Below, one piece after another: positions 39,276-47,087 of a stretch of 64,000 nt of DNA. Location of the stretch: contig NZ_JAHLPR010000004.1 in NCBI RefSeq assembly GCF_018918005.1, positions 104,793-168,792 on the forward strand, in the 5' to 3' direction. Under the pieces are notes generated by a model. It was not told the DNA's origin. It did not search any database and worked only from the letters and a program-made list of their open reading frames with translations. Origin of the DNA: Paenibacillus sp. MSJ-34 (GTDB lineage: Bacteria > Bacillota > Bacilli > Paenibacillales > Paenibacillaceae). Position numbers and translations under genes: made by a program. The first letter of the stretch is position 1; each line of letters begins with the position of its first letter.

Positions 39276-40454
39276 TTACAGCGCTTCGCCTTTGGAGGAT
39301 CTTATAGGATAAAGAATATAGAATAGAGCGATCAATCCGAACAAGACCGCACTGATCATAACGACCGTTTGTTCATTATACATGTCCGACAAAAATCCCC
39401 CCAGCACCGGCCCGATCATGACGCCGATTCCTTCCACCGTGGAGAAAAGCCCCCAGCCGAGCCCTTTCTGGGAAGGAGGGATGTAGGAAGCGAGCAGCGC
39501 GTTCCATGCGGGCAGAACGGCCGAGTAGGAAAGGCCGAGCACGATCGCCCATATAAAGGTGAGCCGCAAGGACGGCAGCATCGATAACGAATAAAGCGCA
39601 AACGCGAAAATCGCGAATCCGATGACGAGAAACCATTTGCGACCGAACTGGTCCGCAAGCTTGCCCATCGGAATAAGCCCGACGACGGCGCATGCGCCGC
39701 CAAGCAGAAGCAGCAGGGAGTATTGTCCGCTCGTCAGCGCCAGCGATCCTTGGGCGAAACTCGGCAAGATCGGCACGATCATGCTTGCGCCGGTCGTCTG
39801 CAAAATCATGCCGGGCAGAAGCGGCCTCATCATGCGCAATCGCTCTCCAAGCATCCGCAGCTGGGTGCGCAGCGGAATCGTATCGATGCTCGATTGCCTC
39901 TCGTTGGAAATGAACATCGAGAGGAACCAGGCGCCGAGCGTCAGCAGCACCAAAATCCAATAGGTCAGCTTCGGGCTCGCGTCGATCAGAAGATTGCACA
40001 CGACAGGGCCGAGTCCCATACCGATCAGCCAAATGGTATATAGATACCCCATCTGCGTCGCGCGCCGTTCCGGGGATACTTTCGACAAGCAAACGATCCA
40101 AATCGGAGACATTCCGACGCCGTAAAGGGCTGAGGCAAGAATAAAGAGGCCGGGCCTCGAGCCGTACTGGAACATAAACATGCCAATAAGCGAAATAAGC
40201 AGTCCCGAATGGACGATAAAACGAATGGAAAAGCGGTCGAGCAAGTAGCCGATGACGATTTTCAATCCTGTGTCGGTTAAATAATGCGCGGTAATGGCGG
40301 CGCCGATCATGGTGGCGTTAATAATCAATATTTCTTTTCCGTAGATTGGGACGAAACTGACCAGAGTGGCTCCTCTTGCAAACTCCACTAAAAACAAAAC
40401 AAAGGATAAGAGCCAAATCTCTCTTCCTATCCCCAAATTTCGAATCGATTTCAC
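39276..40454 (-). CDS. major facilitator superfamily transporter
   Basis: 392 residues with about 12 membrane helices. Between helices 2 and 3 is DTGLKIVIGYLLDRFSIR, and between 8 and 9 GKLADQFGRKW, both the MFS motif A position. Substrate unknown; drug-efflux or sugar-type MFS are possible. The start is GTG 40454, with GAGGAGAG 5 bases upstream; an ATG at 40505 is less likely because a promoter lies at 40531-40560. Confidence 0.85.
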   Translation of the reverse strand: MKSIRNLGIGREIWLLSFVLFLVEFARGATLVSFVPIYGKEILIINATMIGAAITAHYLTDTGLKIVIGYLLDRFSIRFIVHSGLLISLIGMFMFQYGSRPGLFILASALYGVGMSPIWIVCLSKVSPERRATQMGYLYTIWLIGMGLGPVVCNLLIDASPKLTYWILVLLTLGAWFLSMFISNERQSSIDTIPLRTQLRMLGERLRMMRPLLPGMILQTTGASMIVPILPSFAQGSLALTSGQYSLLLLLGGACAVVGLIPMGKLADQFGRKWFLVIGFAIFAFALYSLSMLPSLRLTFIWAIVLGLSYSAVLPAWNALLASYIPPSQKGLGWGLFSTVEGIGVMIGPVLGGFLSDMYNEQTVVMISAVLFGLIALFYILYPIRSSKGEAL

Positions 40455-40530
40455 GTAAACTCTCCTCGTATAAATGTGGTTGGCCGATATAATATGTAGA
40501 CGCAATATAAATAAGGAAGCTTCTAGTATT

Positions 40531-40560
40531 ATTATACACTAGCCTATTCTATTTATACAA
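40531..40560 (-). promoter_or_regulatory. promoter of the MFS gene
   Basis: On the minus strand TTGTAT (40555-40560), 18-base spacer, TATAAT (40531-40536). Confidence 0.65.
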
Positions 40561-40670
40561 AAGTGTAATGAAAGTAAGAGAATAGAGTTTTCGAAAAAGA
40601 AAGAGGGAATATCATGAAACAAGTCAAATATTTACATTTGTCCTTTGCGGTTTTTAACTTGACTGGAATA

Positions 40671-40679
40671 TGATATAAT
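40671..40679 (+). promoter_or_regulatory. extended -10 promoter of the 40790 gene
   Basis: TGA-TATAAT at 40671-40679; no convincing -35, which is usual for extended -10 promoters. Leader of about 100 bases. Confidence 0.5.
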
Positions 40680-40789
40680 GTAACGAACAGGTGCTGCAGG
40701 CATTGTCTTACATCATGTGGGAAAAGTTGAATATTTACTGCGTTCTCTAATATGGAGCATACTCGATTACGCTTTGGGAGGGAATCTTC

Positions 40790-40969
40790 ATGGCAACGAA
40801 AGGACATAACGAAGTGAAGGAAAGTATCAAGGAAATGGCGCGAATTTTCCGACCTAAGGATCCGAGAAAGTTTGTCAAGGAATATGTCCGCAAGTACCAC
40901 ATTATGGGAGGGTATGAGGAGGAATTGACTCTCCTTGTTGAAAACGAATTGGTGAAATTGGATTCTTGA
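40790..40969 (+). CDS. small conserved hypothetical protein, 59 residues
   Basis: ATG 40790 follows GGGAGGGAATCTTC, an excellent ribosome site, and the gene is framed by a promoter and a strong terminator. The product starts MATKGHNEVKESIKEMARIF and is charged, with FRPKDPRKFVKEYVRKYHIM in the middle and an acidic helix at the end. No function can be given. It was found by reading the sequence, being too short for many gene finders. Confidence 0.75.
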   Translation: MATKGHNEVKESIKEMARIFRPKDPRKFVKEYVRKYHIMGGYEEELTLLVENELVKLDS

Positions 40970-40981
40970 TCATAATTGCAC

Positions 40982-41025
40982 AGCCGTCTTTGTGAAGCTC
41001 GCTTTCGCATTGGCGGCTTTTTTTC
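40982..41025 (+). terminator. terminator after the small protein gene
   Basis: 7-bp outer stem (AGCCGTC with GGCGGCT), an inner stem GAAGC/GCTTTC, and a run of seven T. Confidence 0.8.
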
Positions 41026-41108
41026 GGCGATGCGCGGCAACGCGCTGTTGACGGCGGTTTTCGAATAAAAGAAAAGCATATCGGCGATAATATGGAATAA
41101 AGTGTCTA

Positions 41109-41121
41109 AATTGTGACAATT
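41109..41121. promoter_or_regulatory. palindrome AATTGTGACAATT upstream of ctaC
   Basis: Six-base perfect arms around a central G, with a TTGTGA half typical of redox regulators (Rex or Fnr type). Its position upstream of the oxidase operon makes it a candidate operator; regulator not identified. Confidence 0.35.
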
Positions 41122-41186
41122 GTGTTGCGATGGCCGCTTTTAGCTTCCGGTTGACATCATTGACGGATTAAAGCGTAAGCTATTAT

Positions 41187-41200
41187 TGTAAGCGTTTGCA
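41187..41200. promoter_or_regulatory. cre-like site (CcpA operator)
   Basis: TGTAAGCGTTTGCA matches the catabolite-responsive element consensus TGWAANCGNTNWCA at 13 of 14 positions. It lies 62 bases before the -35 of the ctaC promoter, suggesting carbon-catabolite control of the oxidase. Confidence 0.6.
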
Positions 41201-41261
41201 AATTCAGGGCTGGTGCGATTTTGACAGCTTTGAGAACAATTTGTGAACTGGCTTGAAAACA

Positions 41262-41290
41262 TTGACAAAAAGGTGAAGGAAATTTATATT
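41262..41290 (+). promoter_or_regulatory. sigma-A promoter of ctaCDEF
   Basis: TTGACA (41262-41267), exactly 17 bases, TATATT (41285-41290). The leader is about 110 bases. Confidence 0.75.
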
Positions 41291-41343
41291 TATACGTGAT
41301 GGTCTTAATTGACAAGACGTTTGACTTCTGTGTTTAACAAGTG

Positions 41344-41377
41344 AATTGCCTTTTTTTTATGCATAAAATTGGCAATT
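41344..41377 (+). repeat. inverted repeat in the ctaC leader
   Basis: AATTGCC (41344-41350) pairs with GGCAATT (41371-41377); between them a second palindrome TTTTATGCATAAAA (41355-41368). The structure would form just before the ctaC ribosome site. Confidence 0.5.
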
Positions 41378-41406
41378 GGCTAAAACGTAAAAAGTGGGGT
41401 TGATTA

Positions 41407-42459
41407 ATGATGAATCGGTGGCATGCGGTAAAACGACTCCTCCCAGTGTTGGCGGGTTTAACGTTATTACTATCCGCTTGCGGAAGAGCGGATTTGTCCG
41501 CCTTGAATCCGCAAGGGCCGGTAGCGGAAGAGCAATTCGGATTGATAAAACTGTCGATCGCCATCATGGGATTCGTAATGGTTGTCGTCTTTGCTCTTAC
41601 CTTTTATGTATTGTTCAGATTCCGGAGACGCAAAGGGCAAAACGAAATTCCAGAGCAAGTGGAAGGGAATCATAAGCTGGAGATTATTTGGACCGTAATT
41701 CCGATTGTCCTTTTAATTATTTTAGCGGTTCCTACAGTGAAATACGTGTTTCAATTCGCCGAGGATCACTCCAAGGACGAAAATGCCGTTCAAGTGAAGG
41801 TGACAGCGCATCAATATTGGTGGGAATTCGAATATCCGCAATATGGCGTGACCACGGCCCAGGAGCTTGTCGTTCCTACTACGAAGCGGATTTCTCTTCA
41901 ATTGAAGACCGCCGACGTTCTGCATTCCTTCTGGATTCCTTCATTAATGGGGAAAATCGACACGAATACGGAAGGCAACATTAATAAAGCATATTTTGAA
42001 GCGCCGAAAGCCGGCGTCTACCGCGGGAAATGCGCCGAGTTGTGCGGACCTTCGCATGCTCTGATGGATTTCAAAGTCGTAGCGGTCGACGAAGCTGCGT
42101 TCGGCAAATGGGTCGAAGAAATGAAAGCGCCGGCCGTTCTGCCGGAAGATGAGCACATCCGGGAAGTTTTCAAATCGCAATGCTTGGCATGCCATGCGAT
42201 TGGCGACCAAGGCGCGCCGACATTCCCTAACCTTACGGGCATCGGCAGCAAGGAAGCGGTAGCGGGCGTACTGTTGAACGGTACCGGTCCCGGGGAACAA
42301 CCGGTTGAACAAAACTTGAAGGAATGGATCGCCGATCCGCAAAGAGTGAAACCGGGCAACAAAATGCCAGCGGTGCCTCTAACGCCGGAAGAACTTGACG
42401 GCATTGCGAAATATTTAGCGGAACAAAAATTAACTTACAATGAAAACAGCGCGAAATAA
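41407..42459 (+). CDS. ctaC: cytochrome c oxidase subunit II, caa3 type
   Basis: 350 residues. A lipoprotein signal peptide ends at LSAC (Cys25), and two membrane helices follow (about 46-70 and 90-112). The CuA centre is complete: C209, C213, H217, M220 in CAELCGPSHALM, with the aromatic HQYWWEF. A fused cytochrome c domain carries haem motif C259-x2-C262-H263 and later an M ligand region (GNKMPAVPL). It receives electrons from cytochrome c. First gene of the oxidase operon. Confidence 0.97.
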   Translation: MMNRWHAVKRLLPVLAGLTLLLSACGRADLSALNPQGPVAEEQFGLIKLSIAIMGFVMVVVFALTFYVLFRFRRRKGQNEIPEQVEGNHKLEIIWTVIPIVLLIILAVPTVKYVFQFAEDHSKDENAVQVKVTAHQYWWEFEYPQYGVTTAQELVVPTTKRISLQLKTADVLHSFWIPSLMGKIDTNTEGNINKAYFEAPKAGVYRGKCAELCGPSHALMDFKVVAVDEAAFGKWVEEMKAPAVLPEDEHIREVFKSQCLACHAIGDQGAPTFPNLTGIGSKEAVAGVLLNGTGPGEQPVEQNLKEWIADPQRVKPGNKMPAVPLTPEELDGIAKYLAEQKLTYNENSAK

Positions 42460-42473
42460 AGGGGGTACATACC

Positions 42474-44357
42474 TTGGCTCATTCGGTGAAACGGTATCGG
42501 GGTTTGATGGACTGGATTACGACCGTAGACCATAAAAAGATCGGAATTCTTTATCTTATTGCCGGGGGTCTATTCTTCCTGATCGGCGGGATAGAAGCCA
42601 TTCTCATTCGGATCCAGCTTATGGGACCGAAGATGGAATTCGTTTCTGCGGCAGTATTTAACGAATTGATTACGATGCACGGTACGACGATGATTTTTCT
42701 GGCGGCGATGCCGCTGATCTTCGCGTTAATGAACGCGATCGTACCGTTGCAGATCGGAGCGCGCGACGTTGCGTTCCCATTTTTGAACTCGCTTGGATTT
42801 TGGACGTTTTTCTTCGGCGGCTTGCTGCTCAATTTGAGCTGGATCGTAGGCGGAGCGCCGGATGCGGGCTGGACTTCCTACGTTCCGCTTGCAACGAACG
42901 AATATAGCACTACGCACGGGGTCGATTTTTATACGATCGGCTTGCAGATTGCCGGGATCGGTACGTTGCTCGGGGGCATTAACTTCCTGGCGACGATTAT
43001 CACGATGCGCGCGCCTGGCATGACGTTTATGCGTATGCCGATGTTTACATGGACGGCGTTTATTACGTCCGCGCTTATATTGTTCGCATTCCCGGCCGTT
43101 ACTGTCGGACTGGTCTTGCTGACGTTCGACAGATTGTTCGGAGCGAACTTCTTCGAAGTTGCCAACGGGGGGAACCCGATTTTATGGCAGCATATTTTCT
43201 GGATCTTCGGACACCCTGAAGTTTACATTTTGATTTTGCCGGCATTCGGTATTATTTCCGAAGTCATCAGCACGTTCTCCAGAAAGCGGTTGTTCGGTTA
43301 CAGCTCGATGGTATTCGCAACCATGCTGATCGGCTTCTTGGGCTTCATGGTATGGGCGCACCACATGTTTGCCGTCGGTTTAGGGCCTATCGCCAATGCT
43401 TTGTTCGCCGTCGCTACGATGTTGATTGCGATCCCGACCGGGATCAAGATTTTCAACTGGATCTTTACGATGTGGGGCGGGCAAATTACATTTAATACGG
43501 CAAGCTTGTTCGCGATCGGATTTATTCCGACTTTCGTTATGGGCGGGGTAACCGGTGTTATGCTCGCTGCCGCGCCGGCCGACTATCAGTATCACGATAC
43601 GTATTTCGTCGTCGCGCATTTCCACTACGTTATCGTCGGCGGCTTGATACTCGGTTTGTTCTCCGGTTTCCATTACTGGTGGCCGAAAATGTTCGGACGG
43701 ATGCTGAACGAGACGTTGGGCAAATTAACATTTGTCACGTTCTATATCGGTTTCCATCTCACTTTCTTCGTGCAGCATTTCCTTGGATTGATCGGAATGC
43801 CGCGCCGCGTATTTACTTATTTGCCGAACCAAGGATTCGACACGATGAACTTGATCAGTTCGATCGGAGCGTTCCTGATGGGCGTCGGTACGATTTTCTT
43901 CCTGCTGAACATCGTCGTATCCGCGAAGAAACGCGGCGAAGTTCCTGCCGATCCGTGGCAAGACGGGCGTACGATCGAATGGACGATTCCTTCGCCGCCG
44001 CCGGAATACAACTTTAAACAAACTCCGCTCGTTCGCGGATATGACGCTTATTGGAAAGAAAAAATGGCCGGCAATAAGGAAATGACGCCTGCCGAGCCGG
44101 TTGGACCGATTCATATGCCGTCCGCCTCCATCTTGCCTTTCTTGATGTCGGTCGGTCTGTTTATCGCAGGTTTCGGCTTTATGTTCGCCAAAGATACGTT
44201 CGGCAACGCTTTTGTCGGCATGTTGTTCAACAATTACATCGTTGCCATCATCGGTTTGGTGATTACGTTCGCAAGCATGGCCGCCCGTTCGATCGTGGAC
44301 GATCACGGCTGGCATATCGAGCCGGATGAACTGAACGACAAGGGGGTTAAAGCATGA
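42474..44357 (+). CDS. ctaD: cytochrome c oxidase subunit I
   Basis: 627 residues with 12 or more membrane helices. It holds haem a and the haem a3-CuB site where oxygen is reduced. Seen are HGTTMIF (haem a ligand), HPEVYILILPAFG (CuB His and the cross-linked Tyr), and HDTYFVVAHFHYV (haem ligands). Translation starts at TTG 42474 with AAAGGGGG upstream. The stop overlaps ctaE's start by 4 bases. Confidence 0.97.
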   Translation: MAHSVKRYRGLMDWITTVDHKKIGILYLIAGGLFFLIGGIEAILIRIQLMGPKMEFVSAAVFNELITMHGTTMIFLAAMPLIFALMNAIVPLQIGARDVAFPFLNSLGFWTFFFGGLLLNLSWIVGGAPDAGWTSYVPLATNEYSTTHGVDFYTIGLQIAGIGTLLGGINFLATIITMRAPGMTFMRMPMFTWTAFITSALILFAFPAVTVGLVLLTFDRLFGANFFEVANGGNPILWQHIFWIFGHPEVYILILPAFGIISEVISTFSRKRLFGYSSMVFATMLIGFLGFMVWAHHMFAVGLGPIANALFAVATMLIAIPTGIKIFNWIFTMWGGQITFNTASLFAIGFIPTFVMGGVTGVMLAAAPADYQYHDTYFVVAHFHYVIVGGLILGLFSGFHYWWPKMFGRMLNETLGKLTFVTFYIGFHLTFFVQHFLGLIGMPRRVFTYLPNQGFDTMNLISSIGAFLMGVGTIFFLLNIVVSAKKRGEVPADPWQDGRTIEWTIPSPPPEYNFKQTPLVRGYDAYWKEKMAGNKEMTPAEPVGPIHMPSASILPFLMSVGLFIAGFGFMFAKDTFGNAFVGMLFNNYIVAIIGLVITFASMAARSIVDDHGWHIEPDELNDKGVKA

Positions 44358-44986
44358 ACGCGCACGCAGAACACCAAGTAGAGTTTAACGAGAGCAATTG
44401 GCCGCAAGAACCGGAAAAGGCGACCTTGGAAGGACGCAATAAGGTTCTCGGATTTTGGCTCTTCCTTGGCGGAGAGACGGTCCTGTTCGGTACGCTGTTC
44501 GCGACGTTTCTGGCGCTTCGCAACGAAATCGCCGACGGGAAGGCCGCAAGCGAATTGTTTCAATTGCCTATGGTCTTCGCCGCAACGATGATTCTCTTGG
44601 TCAGCAGCTTGACCAGCGTATTCGCGATTCAGGCGATGCATCGTTATCGCGTCAAGTCGATGCTCAATTGGTTGATCGTTACGGTTATATTAGGATTAGC
44701 GTTTCTCGGTTTGGAAATTTACGAGTTCGTTGAATACGTCCATGAAGGTCATAAGTTTACGACGAGCGCATTCAGTTCTTCGTTCTATACGCTAGTCGGT
44801 TTTCACGGGGCGCACGTGGCGTTCGGGATCGTATGGATCTCCTTGCTGATCGCGCAGTTATTCCGCAAAGGCTTGAATTTCGTTACAGCTCCGAAAGTAT
44901 ATGTGGCGGCCATTTACTGGCACTTTATCGACGTCGTTTGGGTTTTCATCTTTACGGTTGTTTACTTGATGGGAAAGGTGGGGTAA
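44354..44986 (+). CDS. ctaE: cytochrome c oxidase subunit III
   Basis: 210 residues with five membrane helices, no cofactors. Typical patterns: FWLFLGGETVLFGTLFATFLALRNE, GFHGAHVAFGIVWI, and YWHFIDVVWVFIFTVVYL at the end. Starts inside ctaD's stop codon (ATGA). Confidence 0.95.
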   Translation: MNAHAEHQVEFNESNWPQEPEKATLEGRNKVLGFWLFLGGETVLFGTLFATFLALRNEIADGKAASELFQLPMVFAATMILLVSSLTSVFAIQAMHRYRVKSMLNWLIVTVILGLAFLGLEIYEFVEYVHEGHKFTTSAFSSSFYTLVGFHGAHVAFGIVWISLLIAQLFRKGLNFVTAPKVYVAAIYWHFIDVVWVFIFTVVYLMGKVG

Positions 44987-44989
44987 TCG

Positions 44990-45307
44990 ATGACAACGGA
45001 TCAAGCCGCTCCGAAACAATCCCAACACCGGCATAGGCATGAAGGTCCCCAAAAGCATATCGTCGCGTTCATCTTCTCGATCGTCTTAACGCTGATTGCA
45101 TTCGCGGCGGTTGCGGCGCTTGAAGTCAATGCGACATTTACGATTATCATTTTGCTGGTCATGGCCGTGCTGCAAGTGGTCATCCAGATGGCTTACTGGA
45201 TGCATATGAAAGACCGCGGTCACCTGATGCCGATCATATTCATCTTCGGCGGGGCGGTCATCGCCTTCACATGCATCATTATGGCAATCTACTGGGTTTG
45301 GTGGTAA
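44990..45307 (+). CDS. ctaF: cytochrome c oxidase subunit IV
   Basis: 105 residues. A His-rich N-terminus (about 25 residues) is followed by three membrane helices. The family pattern QMAYWMHMKDRGH is present. It begins 3 bases after ctaE's stop. A terminator at 45316 follows. Confidence 0.92.
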   Translation: MTTDQAAPKQSQHRHRHEGPQKHIVAFIFSIVLTLIAFAAVAALEVNATFTIIILLVMAVLQVVIQMAYWMHMKDRGHLMPIIFIFGGAVIAFTCIIMAIYWVWW

Positions 45308-45315
45308 AATGGGAA

Positions 45316-45350
45316 GAGGAGGGCTTCGACAAGATGCCCCCTCTTTTTTT
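45316..45350 (+). terminator. terminator after ctaF
   Basis: GAGG-A-GGGC pairs with GCCC-CCTC (one bulged A), followed by seven T. Partial readthrough would still express ctaG. Confidence 0.75.
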
Positions 45351-45395
45351 CAAATCGTTGCGAAAAAAAGAAGCTGATCGGATAGGAGGTACCTC

Positions 45396-46304
45396 ATGCT
45401 TGGTTTGGAATATTTTAGCTTCTCTGATTTATGGAGCCCGTTGTTCCTCGGCTTTATGCTTTTGGCAACAATCGCATATCTGATGGCGGTAGGGCCGATG
45501 AGACATCGCTTTGCCGATTCGGACAAGATCTCGCTTGCCAAGAAAATATCGTTTGTCACCGGAATGGTATTGCTATATGTGGCGCAAGGGGGTCCGATCA
45601 GCTTTCTTAGCCATATGATGTTCAGCTTCCATATGGTGGCGATGGCGCTGTCGTACATTATCGCGCCGCCTTTGCTGCTAATGGGGACGCCGGCCTGGTT
45701 GTGGCGAGCGATATTGAAATACAATCCGTTGCGGAAATTCGGTTTTCTCATGAATCCGATTTTTGCGGCCGTTTTGTTTAACGTCTTATTCTCGCTCTAT
45801 CACGTACCGGCCGTTCACGATTACGTGATGCTAAACTTTACGGTGCATCGGCTCTATTATATCGCCTTGTTTATCACGTCCATGATGATGTGGTGGCCGC
45901 TTCTATGTCCGGTACCGGAATGGAACAATATGTCCGACGTCAAGAAGATGGGCTATATCTTCTTGAACAGCGTATTAATTACGCCAGCATGCGGGTTGAT
46001 TATTTTCGCGGGCGCCCCGGTATATGCGACCTATAACGATCCGGAGATATGGTCGCAGGCGATGGGCTACTGTTTCTCGGGAGACCCGGCGGTATTGCTG
46101 GAGCTGTATGAGGGACCGGCATTTTTCAACTTGTTCACGCCGCTGGAGGACCAGCAGATCGGCGGAATTGCAATGAAATTAATACAGGAATTCGTCAACG
46201 GCTCGGTGCTTGCCTATGTCTTTATTCATTGGTTCAAGCGCGAGAGCAAAGACGATGATATCATGGATGTGATACCGGAAACCGGTCAATTAAACAAAGC
46301 ATAG
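45396..46304 (+). CDS. ctaG: cytochrome c oxidase assembly factor CtaG (Caa3_CtaG family)
   Basis: 302 residues, seven membrane helices. Family members are needed for caa3 oxidase formation in Bacillus, likely in copper delivery. Visible: His-rich loops such as SHMMFSFHMVAMALSYIIAPPLLLMG, and SLYHVPAVHDYVM. AGGAGGT is just upstream. Placed after ctaF as in related genomes. Confidence 0.9.
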   Translation: MLGLEYFSFSDLWSPLFLGFMLLATIAYLMAVGPMRHRFADSDKISLAKKISFVTGMVLLYVAQGGPISFLSHMMFSFHMVAMALSYIIAPPLLLMGTPAWLWRAILKYNPLRKFGFLMNPIFAAVLFNVLFSLYHVPAVHDYVMLNFTVHRLYYIALFITSMMMWWPLLCPVPEWNNMSDVKKMGYIFLNSVLITPACGLIIFAGAPVYATYNDPEIWSQAMGYCFSGDPAVLLELYEGPAFFNLFTPLEDQQIGGIAMKLIQEFVNGSVLAYVFIHWFKRESKDDDIMDVIPETGQLNKA

Positions 46305-46333
46305 AACGGCATCGGGAAAGGATGGGGAAACAG

Positions 46334-46798
46334 ATGGATTTGTATACGATCTTTCCGACGATCAGCACGTCGTTTATCGTGATTAGCGCCATACTCGTGG
46401 CGATCGGATGGGTCCTGATCGTAAAGGGCAGGCGCGAAGCGCATCAGAAGACGATGATTGCAGCAGCTATTGCGGCGATCGTCTTTTTCGTCATTTATAT
46501 GTCGAGGACGATCTTCGTCGGCAATACGTCATGGGGCGGTCCCGAAAATTTGAAGCTGTACTATCATATTTTCTTGTTTTTCCATATTACGCTGGCGACG
46601 ATCGCGGCTGTATTCGGCTTGACGACATTGGTCCTGGCATTTAAAAAACGGTTCGCCAAACACCGCAAATGGGGCAGGGTGACGGCCGTCATCTGGTTCG
46701 GTTCGGCAATTACCGGCGTCATGGTGTACACTTTGCTGTACGTTCTCTATCCGGGCGGGCATACGAAACCGATGATCGACGCCATTTTCGGATTGTAG
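46334..46798 (+). CDS. ctaM: DUF420 membrane protein, CtaM/YozB type
   Basis: 154 residues with four membrane helices. The DUF420 family (B. subtilis YozB, named CtaM in Staphylococcus) assists maturation of haem A oxidases. Signature parts: TSFIVISAILVAIGW, IYMSRTIFVGNTSWGG, YHIFLFFHITLATIAAVFG and KHRKWGRVTAVIWF. The start at 46334 (MDLYTIFPTIS) matches the family start; an ATG at 46322 adds only four residues. A 20-bp hairpin terminator follows. Confidence 0.85.
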   Translation: MDLYTIFPTISTSFIVISAILVAIGWVLIVKGRREAHQKTMIAAAIAAIVFFVIYMSRTIFVGNTSWGGPENLKLYYHIFLFFHITLATIAAVFGLTTLVLAFKKRFAKHRKWGRVTAVIWFGSAITGVMVYTLLYVLYPGGHTKPMIDAIFGL

Positions 46799-46815
46799 GC
46801 TTGCCTTAGGAAATG

Positions 46816-46866
46816 AAATCGCCTTATTTGCGAATGAAGATTCGTAAATAAGGCGATTTTGTTTTT
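46816..46866 (+). terminator. strong terminator after ctaM
   Basis: 20-bp stem (46816-46835 with 46840-46859) with a single G-U, loop GAAG, then T-rich. It may also serve the converging minus-strand gene. Confidence 0.9.
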
Positions 46867-47087
46867 ATGCGTTGTGTCATACTGCTCCATTCCCCGCCTT
46901 CTGTCGATATCCCCCTAGTTCAGTGTGCCAACTTTCATCATTGAGAGGCCCGGACCGTCGTTACCCTCACATTCCATTGATCGGCCCGCTTTTCTGAGGG
47001 AGAGGGATTTCGATAGAAGGCGAAATGAGTAGATGCAGGGCTGATGGCCTCCATCTCTCTGTTTCGCCTAACCGTCGCCCGGATTCA
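46867..47087. other. intergenic, nothing recognised
   Basis: About 220 bp between convergent transcription units; no gene or strong hairpin seen apart from the ctaM terminator. Confidence 0.4.
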
